A stretch of 23,935 nt of DNA from Lysinibacillus pakistanensis (GTDB lineage: Bacteria; Bacillota; Bacilli; Bacillales_A; Planococcaceae), in NCBI GenBank assembly GCA_001312325.1, contig BBDJ01000049.1, positions 1 through 23,935 of the forward strand, read 5' to 3'. Shown in pieces: positions 17,301 through 23,935 of the stretch; position 1 is the first letter of the stretch; each line of letters starts with the position of its first letter. Below the pieces are notes generated by a model. That model had not been told where the DNA came from, made no database searches, and worked only from the letters and a program-made list of their open reading frames with translations. The position numbers and the translations under genes were made by a program.

Positions 17301-20300
17301 AGCAGGTGCTATATAATAAAGCTGATCTTCACATGACATGGGGTGGAGAGGAAATGGTTATCACTGAACAACGTAAGATTATCGTACCTATTCAAACATT
17401 AGGGAAATCGGTAACTAAGCCGGTTCCAGGGGTGCTAGAATGGACAGTGAACTATACGCCACCATTTAATATGGAGCAGGGTGTTTATTTGCAGGATACT
17501 TTAGGTGCAAACATGAACCTGCGTTATGATGTAGACGGAAAGCTTGTGCTGACGGCGCCTAGTATGGCAGTGTATCGTGCTAAACTGACTGCTAGTGGTG
17601 CTCTTGAAAGAGAGGGTGCAGCAATCGACTTAAGCGACCCAAATGCTGAAGTTCAAATAGAAGCTTCACCAGGGGTGGATGGCACCACGGTTCTAAAATT
17701 CAAAATGAACGACCCGAATAAGTTTTACCAGTTTGTGTACCAAACAGAGATTGATTCATCTAAAGCGAAAGCTGGAGACAAAATGGGCAATGAGGTAAAG
17801 CTAGCCGGCGATGATAAGTTGGAATCTATCACTGCAAAAAGCGATAGCACGTTAGATAGCTCGGACGTAGCTGGCAGTTCTAGTTCTAATGCTTTATTAC
17901 CATTGAAAAAGGTTGATCCTGACGGAAAACCGTTGCAAGGAGTACAGTTTACGCTGTATAAAAAGGGCGATGGGACGGAAGTTGCAAAAGGAACAACAGA
18001 TAGTGGAGGGAAGCTTAATCTACTATTCCCGGATCCAGGATATTATGAATTAAAGGAAACTTATATTGATACAAATACTTGGTTACCAACTACAAGAATT
18101 TATCAAGTATATGTTGGAAATACGCCAGGGAAGCCTATCTGGGTAGACGGTGTAAAAGTAACTACTGAAAATCCACTGGTAGTACCAACACCTGATACAG
18201 GTGGTTTAACTATCAACAATACTGTGAAAGGCAATGGTGGCGATAAGGACAAATTGTTTAATTACACTATTACCTTTGGTGGGGAAGACAAGGACGCTAC
18301 CTATAAATATGTAAAGAATGGAATAGAAGCTACTATAAGGAGCGGAGAATCTATCGCTCTGAAACATGGTGAGGTAATTACATTCGCTAAATTAATTGAC
18401 GGTCTAGCTTATACTGTTACCCAAGAGAGCTATGAGGGGGATGGCTATACGACAGATCCGGAAATTCTAGTTTATAATGGAGCAATTGAAAAGAAAGTCA
18501 TCACCGAGTTGAAATTTGTCAACACTCGGACGATATACGGCCGTCTGCTAATTGGTAACACAGTGACTGGAAGCGGTGGAGATATAAACAAGGAATTTGA
18601 ATATACAATCACCCTCACTGGAGAAGATGCGGACAAAACATTAACCTATATTAGGTCTGATGGTACTACAGGAACATTTAAATCCGGTGATACTATCACA
18701 CTGAAACATAAAGAGACAATCACTGTCAATAATCTACCTATGGGACTTACTTACGTTGTCAAGCAAACTGATTACACAAACGATGAATATGTTACTAACC
18801 CAGAGGAGCTGACATATTCAGGTAGCATCGAAGAAGGGAAAACCGCTGAAGCTAAGTTTGCCAATCATAGAGATTTACCAGGTGGTCTACGTGTTAGTAA
18901 TACAGTAACTGGAAACGGCAGTGATACGAACAAGGAATTTGAGTATACAGTCATCTTCACGGGAGAAGGTGCAAACAAAACGTATAGCTATACGAAGTCT
19001 GACGGTACTACAGGGACAATCCAATCTGGAGACAAGTTCCATCTCGAGCACGAACAGACAGTTATTATTGAAGGTATCTTAAAGGGTACAGGATATGTTG
19101 TAACACAAGTGGATTATACTGAGGGTGGTTATACAACAGAACCGACGGGCCTAGAGTATACAGGCACTATCGAGGCGAACAAAATTGCTGAAGCACCATT
19201 CGAGAACGCTAGATATCTTCCAGGTACTTTGGCTTTAGAACCAAAAATACAGAAGGTACGTGGAGATGGTAAGACACCTACAGAGTTGACTGCTACACTT
19301 ACGGGAATGGATGGCAAGCCAATAGAGGGCGAGGAAATTGTGTTCAAACATGAGGATGGTACAGTAATTGGGAAGGCGGTTACTGATAAAAATGGGAAGG
19401 CTAAAATTTCCTATATACCTCCAAAGTTAACTGAAACAACACCTAAGGAGCACGAAATCACTGCGACTGCCACAGCTACTAGTCCATCAGGTATATCATT
19501 TAACGAGGATAAGGCGATTGTAATCACAATGCCAGCAGCACTCACTGGTGTTCTACAAGACAATGAAACTGGATTAGTGATTCCTAATGTAGCCATTACA
19601 GTAAAGAACGTTAAGACTGGTGAAGTGCACACTATCACTACAGATTCGGAAGGGAAGTACTACCATCCAGTTCAACAAGATGAAGAGTATACAATTACTT
19701 ATACTCGAATGGTCGATATTGGAGGGGGACAAACGCCTATTCCATTCACACAAAAGGCATTTATTGAGGACAATAACCCTACAATAGAGGGTAATCTAAT
19801 TCCAGCAGAAATCACTGCCGTAGGTATTGTGCTCTTTAAACAACCTGATGGCAAAACTGCACTGCTGAATGGTGCATTTGCTGGCAAATCGCACATTTAC
19901 TTAAAGGATGCAACTGGCAACTATATCTTAGAGAATGGTGCTCCCAAAGCATTCCCATTAGATAGCAATGGCACTTTTTTTAGCAGAGGTTTAACTACAG
20001 GTAATTATACGATGGAAGTACGCTATGAATTTGAACCGGGTAAAGAATTGACGATTGCTAAGGATAAAGTGCTTAAAGTAACAGCTAATGGCGAACTAAA
20101 TATCTCCCAAGAGTTAGTTGATCCATATGGAACTGTTTATGACAAAAATACAAAAGCACCAATTGAGGGAGCTACTGTGACGTTGTACTATGCAAATACA
20201 CCAAGAAACATAGCTAAAGGAATCACTCCAGGTACAAAAGTAGTATTGCCTAAGATTCCAGGCTTTGCACCAAACGATAACGCTAGCCCAAGTCAGAATA

Positions 20301-21022
20301 GTGATGTAAAAGGTCTCTTTGCATATATGGTATTCCCAGAAGCAGATTATTATTTAGTTGTAACGAAAGACGGATATGAAACATTTACAAGCCCAACAAT
20401 TTCTGTTGAATTAGACATTGTACAATTCAATGTACCGATGAAACCAGTTAGCTCTGGAGAAGGTAACCCAGGCTCTGGAGGTAATCCGGGAGAATCTGGA
20501 AACAACCCAGGCCCAGGAGGTAATCCGGGAGAATCTGGAAACAACCCAGGCCCAGGAGGTAATCCAGGAGACTCTGGAAACAACTCAGGCCCTGGAGGTA
20601 ATCCGGGAGAATCTGGAAGCAACCCAGGCTCTGGAGGTAATCCAGGAGACTCTGGAAGCAACCCAGGCCCAGGAGGTAATCCAGGAGAATTTGGAAACAA
20701 CCCAGGCCCAGGAGGTAATCCGGGGGAATCTGGAAGCAACCCAGGCCCAGGAGGTAATCCAGGAGATTCTGGAAACAACTCTGGTTTTGGAAGTAATTCC
20801 GAAGTTTCTGAAGACAAAACTGAACCAAATAGAAACAGTAAATCTGAAGACAGTAACAATCACAACAATAATAGCGGAGCAAGCAAAGAAAACAAACTAG
20901 ATAATGTTCCAAAAACGGGAGATAATGGTATGCCACCGATCTTCTATATGGCTTTAGCGCTTATGTCTTTGATAATGCTAGGAATCCTATTGTTTGGAAA
21001 CAAGAAGAAAAATCATATTTAG
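14377..21022 (+). CDS. Giant repeat-rich cell-wall-anchored adhesin (SpaA/Cna-B type), frame-broken
   Basis: About 2,214 residues after repair (extra T in 15523-15529, extra A in 15926-15932, one base missing at about 16343). In order: a signal peptide (MKRKRSLSVLSFLLVVMLIL to AYA); seven acidic 13-residue repeats (VDTDKTTGNEGES type); a long beta-rich adhesin region with several Thr-Trp-x-Val segments (ITWESTVS, ITWTVAVNHY, ITWTVNLKHN, LEWTVNYTPP) like collagen/fibrinogen-binding modules; a prealbumin-like Cna-B/SpaA domain at about 17894-18190 (LKKVDPDGKPLQGVQFTLY ... YYELKET, with the Lys and Glu expected for an isopeptide bond); three tandem 113-residue repeats; Ig-like and carboxypeptidase-regulatory-like domains; a Gly/Pro stalk; VPKTGD, a hydrophobic helix and KKKNHI, a sortase anchor. 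AAGGAGGGG precedes the ATG. The class B sortase follows. Confidence 0.9.
14503..14760 (+). repeat. 39-bp tandem repeats, N-terminal acidic 13-residue units
   Basis: Six full units and a partial seventh start at 14503, 14542, 14581, 14620, 14659, 14698 and 14737. The unit at 14620-14736 is nearly identical over three copies (VDTDKTTGNEGES); outer copies have diverged. Near-identity of the inner copies suggests recent slippage or recombination, so copy number may vary between strains. Confidence 0.9.
18200..19219 (+). repeat. Three tandem 113-114-residue Cna-B-like domains
   Basis: Units start at about 18200, 18539 and 18881. Each begins GGL or GRL, then NTV[KT]G[NS]G, a FEYT[IV]-type strand, [ST]DGTTGT, a SGD segment, a LKH[GK]E segment and a Y[TE]-TxP-x-x-L-x-Y-x-G-x-I end. 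They resemble the repeated prealbumin-like domains (DUF7601-like) of Gram-positive pilins and adhesins. The copies differ substantially, so this is an old duplication. Confidence 0.8.
20465..20815 (+). repeat. 39-bp tandem repeats, Gly/Pro-rich wall-spanning stalk
   Basis: Eight full units start every 39 bases from 20465 to 20738, with a degenerate ninth at 20777. Each encodes a 13-residue NPG[PS]GGNPG[ED]SG[NS] type unit. Gly/Pro-rich stalks of this kind usually cross the cell wall just before the sorting signal. The repeats differ by few bases and are likely length-variable. Confidence 0.92.
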
Positions 21023-21043
21023 TAATGAGAAAGGTGTAAGGAA

Positions 21044-21813
21044 ATGAGCAAAATAAAAAAAAATTCTTATCGCCTTTTTCACAGCTTTGCTCGTTTATTC
21101 ACTAGCCTCTCTTGGTAGAAGTTACTTGCAGGATTACGCAGAAAATCAGCAAATAAAAGAGCTGGCAGAAATACGATATAAAGAAAATGATAAAGATGAG
21201 GTTGTAGAAGCAACCTCGTCTTATATCCCTAATGTTGTGCTTCCTGAATTTCAAAAACTTTACAAGCAAAATTCGGATATTGTCGGGTGGTTGAAAATAG
21301 ATGGCACCCGAATTGATTACCCGATAATGCAAAATCAACAAGATCCAAAGTACTATCTCAATCATGGTTTCGATAAAGAGAAAAACAAAAATGGACTCCC
21401 TTTTTTTGGATGAACACAGTCACATAGATGATTCAAATATTTTACTCATTCATGGACATCATATGAAAAGTGGGGCAATGTTTGCAGATTTGGTAAAGTA
21501 TAAGAAGGAAAGCTACTATAAGGAGCATACAACGATACAATTCACTACGCTTTACGAGCAGGAAGAGTATGAAATCGTTGCTGTTATTCTTTCGAAGGTA
21601 TACAACAAAACGGATGATGTTTTTAAATACTATCAGATAGAGCAGATAGAAACACCCACCGAGTTTGACTCATACATTCAGAATATCCAACAACTCGCGC
21701 TTTATAACACTGGGGTGACAGCGCAATATGGTGACAAACTTATTATTCTGTCGACATGTGAATATTCTAACGAGAATAGTCGGTTAGCAGTGGTCGCTCG
21801 AAAACGAAATTGA
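21044..21813 (+). CDS. srtB: Class B sortase, frame-broken
   Basis: Membrane transpeptidase that attaches or polymerises surface proteins, cleaving sorting signals of the adhesin type. About 255 residues after removing one A from 21055-21063 and one T from 21401-21407. The N-terminus has a membrane anchor (IKKILIAFFTALLVYSLASL). The core has WLKIDGTRIDYPIMQ, PFLDEHS, catalytic His in LLIHGHHMKSGAMFADL, catalytic Cys in IILSTCEYS and Arg in NSRLAVVARKR. The long helix after the His motif and the TLxTCxY form are class B traits. It starts 22 bases after the adhesin stop with a TAAGGAAATG start region and is probably cotranscribed with it. The adjacent VPKTG-bearing adhesin is the most likely substrate. 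Confidence 0.9.
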
Positions 21814-21882
21814 CAATGGGGAAATAATTTAAAATTAATTATATTGTATTAATTTCATAACGAGTTGAAATTATGAATAACG

Positions 21883-21920
21883 AAACCCTAGAATCTTTGA
21901 ATTGATTCTAGGGTTTTTAT
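21883..21920 (+). terminator. Terminator of the adhesin-sortase operon
   Basis: AAACCCTAGAATC and GATTCTAGGGTTT form a perfect 13-bp stem around TTTGAATT, followed by TTAT. It lies about 70 bases after the sortase stop. Confidence 0.9.
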
Positions 21921-22033
21921 TAGTTAATAAGCAATTAGTCTAAAATTTGTTTAATGAATAAAACATGAACATTAAATAAGTATTTTACCCGAACTTTCGT
22001 ATTTTTTTTTATAAAAAATGTTCGGAAATAGGG

Positions 22034-22062
22034 TTGAAATCTGAAAAATGAAATGATATATT
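22034..22062 (+). promoter_or_regulatory. SigA promoter of the pbuG riboswitch transcript
   Basis: TTGAAA (22034-22039) and TATATT (22057-22062) with an exact 17-base spacer, ending about 20 bases before the riboswitch aptamer. Confidence 0.75.
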
Positions 22063-22082
22063 ACGATTGTAAATTAAATAAG

Positions 22083-22153
22083 TCGTCGTATAATGTCGGG
22101 AATAAGGCCCGTGAGTTTCTACCAAGTTACCGTAAATAACTTGACTACGATTT
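22083..22153 (+). promoter_or_regulatory. Guanine riboswitch aptamer upstream of pbuG
   Basis: Textbook purine riboswitch: TCGTATAA in the P1/J1-2 region, P2 loop GGGAATAAGGCCC, GTTTCTACC in J2/3, P3 AAGTTA/TAACTT around CCGTAAA, and GACTACGA closing P1. The C in GACTACG is the guanine-reading base (adenine types have T). CTACGATTTT at its 3' end can pair with AAATATCGTAG (about 22208-22218), an anti-terminator, so guanine binding should free the terminator at 22219 and stop transcription. Confidence 0.93.
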
Positions 22154-22218
22154 TAGTTATATATACGAATGTATAGACACTAATATCTTTCACACAATAC
22201 AGGTGATGAAATATCGTA

Positions 22219-22258
22219 GACATGCGACTAGTAGTAGAATAGTCAGTGTGTCTTTTTT
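22219..22258 (+). terminator. Riboswitch-controlled terminator before pbuG
   Basis: AGACATGCGACTA and TAGTCAGTGTGTCT pair around GTAGTAGAA, followed by TTTTTTT. Its left arm abuts the sequence that can pair with the aptamer 3' strand, the normal layout of a transcriptional OFF switch. Confidence 0.88.
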
Positions 22259-22300
22259 TGTTTTCGATATTGAAGACGACCAACGGAGGATTTCTTTCAA

Positions 22301-23629
22301 ATGAAAAAAATATTTCATGTTCGATGAATTAGGAACGAATTATCGTCGGGAATTTCTTGGTGGCTTCACAACGTTCTTAGCAATGGCTTACATTTTAGTA
22401 GTAAACCCATTAACATTGACATTAGCAGATGTGAAGGATTTACCAGATGCTTTACGTATGGATTATGGGGCAGTATTTGTTGCAACTGCTGTGTCAGCAG
22501 CAATTGGTTGTTTTATTATGGGGCTCTTAGCAAAGTATCCTTTGGCTTTAGCGCCTGGTTTAGGGCTTAATGCATTTTTTTGCTTATACAGTGGTACTAG
22601 TTAATGGTAGCCCATGGCAACATGCTTTAGCAGCAGTATTTATTTCAGGTGTTTTCTTCTTATTATTAACATTAACAGGTTTACGAGAAAAATTAATTAA
22701 TGCTATCCCTATGGAATTAAAATTGGCGGTAGGTGCTGGTATTGGTTTATTCATTGCATTCATCGGAATGCAAAATGCTAAGATTATTGTTAATAATGAT
22801 GCGACATTAGTTGGTATTGGTAATTTACGTGATCCCCAGGTATTACTAGCGATTTTTGGCATTATTGTTACAGTTATTCTGATGGTACGTGGAATTAAAG
22901 GCGGCGTATTCTATGGTATGGTAATTACTTCAATTGTAGGTATGATTACTGGACAAGTTGGGTTACCAGAAAAAGTTTTTTTCAGCACCACCTAGTATTT
23001 CACCAACATTCGGTGCATTATTCAGTGCCTTTTCTGATCCAAGCTTCTATACATTATCTATGCTATCCGTAATTTTAACTTTCTTATTTGTTGACTTCTT
23101 TGATAATGCAGGAACATTAATGGCAGTTGCGAACCAAGCAGGATTAGTGAAGGATAATCGTTTACCCCGCGCTGGTAAAGCTTTAATTTCTGATTCAATT
23201 GCAACGATTGTAGGTTCCGTTTTTGGTACATCTACAATCACATCTTATGTAGAATCCTCTTCAGGTGTAGCAGCCGGTGCACGTTCAGGTTTTGCTTCAA
23301 TTGTGACGGGATGTTTATTCCTATTAGCACTCTTCATCTCTCCATTGTTAGGAGTTGTTACTTCAGCTGTTACTGCTCCCGCATTAATTATAGTTGGAGT
23401 CCTAATGGTTGCTTCTTTAGGTCAAATTGCTTGGAATCGTTTTGAAATTGCTGTACCGTCATTTTTAACAATGATAATGATGCCACTAACTTACTCAATC
23501 GCAACAGGTATTGCAGTAGGCTTCATCTTCTATCCATTAACAATGATTATTAAAGGAAAAGCAAAAGAAGTAAATCCGATTATGTATGTGTTTGCGGTCA
23601 TCTTCTTATTATATTTAGCAACTTTATAA
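22301..23629 (+). CDS. pbuG: Guanine/hypoxanthine permease (NCS2, AzgA-like), frame-broken
   Basis: Proton-linked purine base importer in the cytoplasmic membrane. Removing one A from 22304-22310, one T from 22575-22581 and one T from 22976-22982 gives 441 residues, the usual PbuG/PbuO length. It shows REFLGGFTTFLAMAYILVVN, ALAPGLGLNAFFAYTVV, FVDFFDNAGTLMAVANQAGL and GTSTITSYVESSSGVAAGAR, conserved AzgA-type substrate and transport motifs, and about 12 to 14 hydrophobic segments. GGAGGA lies 10 bases before the ATG. Guanine riboswitch control fits a guanine/hypoxanthine transporter. I cannot separate PbuG from PbuO by eye; the riboswitch favours pbuG. Confidence 0.93.
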
Positions 23630-23636
23630 ACAAAGG

Positions 23637-23683
23637 ACTGTTCGCAAATTTTGGTTTTAACCATATTTGTGAACAGTTTTTTT
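23637..23683 (+). terminator. Terminator of pbuG
   Basis: ACTGTTCGCAAAT and ATTTGTGAACAGT pair (one G-U) with an inner GGTT/AACC hairpin, followed by seven T's. Confidence 0.92.
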
Positions 23684-23876
23684 ATTGATTTAGTTAATTG
23701 ATTACTATTCATTTTAAAGATATATATATAGGAAGTAATTTAATTTATTTAGCTATTAAACTTCACAGAATTATTTTTCTTTTTAAATACAGTTGCATTA
23801 CTAGAAGATTAATGATATATTTTAAAACGTTGTTACAAAAGCAAACGACAATCTTGAAAAATATTAACACAAACAG

Positions 23877-23905
23877 TTGACATAGAGTTAACACTGTGTT
23901 AAAGT
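23877..23905 (+). promoter_or_regulatory. Promoter with embedded palindromic operator for an out-of-window gene
   Basis: TTGACA (23877-23882) is a perfect -35. With a 17-base spacer the -10 is TAAAGT (23900-23905). The spacer holds a perfect palindrome, TTAACACTGTGTTAA (23888-23902), centred between the two elements. An additional half site TTAACAC occurs at 23864-23870. A repressor such as a TetR- or MarR-type protein, or a MerR-type activator with a longer effective spacer, could bind here. Confidence 0.65.
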
Positions 23906-23935
23906 ATAGAAAGTCACTTAAATGTGATGAGTTAA

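Noticed and set aside
20350..20936. Long minus-strand frames opposite the Gly/Pro stalk.
   Set aside because: They are mirror images of the 39-bp repeat array, which keeps other frames open; no ribosome site or start context.
21811..21832. Possible right attachment site: ACAATGGGGAAATAATT after the sortase resembles the guaA end ACAATTGAGTGGGAATAATT.
   Set aside because: The match needs gaps and is AT-rich and short, so chance similarity is likely. Not enough to call an att repeat.
23698..23880. A 60-codon plus-strand frame after pbuG.
   Set aside because: No ribosome site, overlaps the right-edge promoter, and reads as AT-rich random sequence.

Overview
The window looks like a chromosomal stretch from a low-GC, Gram-positive, spore-former-type Bacillota of the Bacillaceae/Planococcaceae group; Lysinibacillus or a close relative is my best guess. 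The basis is AT-rich sequence, strong GGAGG-type ribosome binding sites, a TTG-started guaA, purine riboswitches, a class B sortase and LPXTG-like anchoring. This is inference from style and protein character, not from a database search.

Layout. (1) 114-434: a small hydrophilic hypothetical gene with its own terminator. (2) 654-4583: a translationally coupled copper-handling operon, nosL - nosD - nosL - nosY - nosF: two Cu(I)-binding lipoproteins, a beta-helix surface protein and an ABC transporter. These are nitrous-oxide reductase maturation factors, but no nosZ is in the window. (3) 4773-9083: moxR - DUF58 - transglutaminase operon. (4) 9136-10930: guaA (GMP synthase) behind a guanine-type riboswitch and terminator. 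(5) 10931-22020: an accessory region. It holds a decayed tyrosine recombinase next to the guaA 3' end and a tiny membrane protein. It then has a leftward LytTR regulator / DUF3021 / DUF7010-like operon and a long non-coding stretch with structured elements and a candidate toxin-like peptide. It ends with a roughly 2,200-residue repeat-rich cell-wall adhesin and a class B sortase. (6) 22040-23683: pbuG-type guanine/hypoxanthine permease behind a second guanine riboswitch. (7) A promoter with a perfect palindromic operator at the right end, for a gene outside the window.

A dominant property is that nearly every gene is broken by single-base length changes in A or T runs. I count 34 disruptions in 14 genes, including four in guaA: 30 are one extra base, three are one missing or two extra, and one is a missing base outside a long run. 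Repairing them gives full-length, family-typical proteins. I read this as homopolymer sequencing error rather than pseudogenisation, so genes below are given as whole loci with the break positions stated.

How the parts may work together: guaA and pbuG are the purine core, each shut off by guanine through a riboswitch. The adhesin/sortase pair and the LytTR system between them look like cargo inserted between two purine genes. The nos operon supplies copper to a periplasm-like or extracytoplasmic target. The moxR operon is an envelope-associated AAA+/DUF58/transglutaminase module of uncertain substrate.
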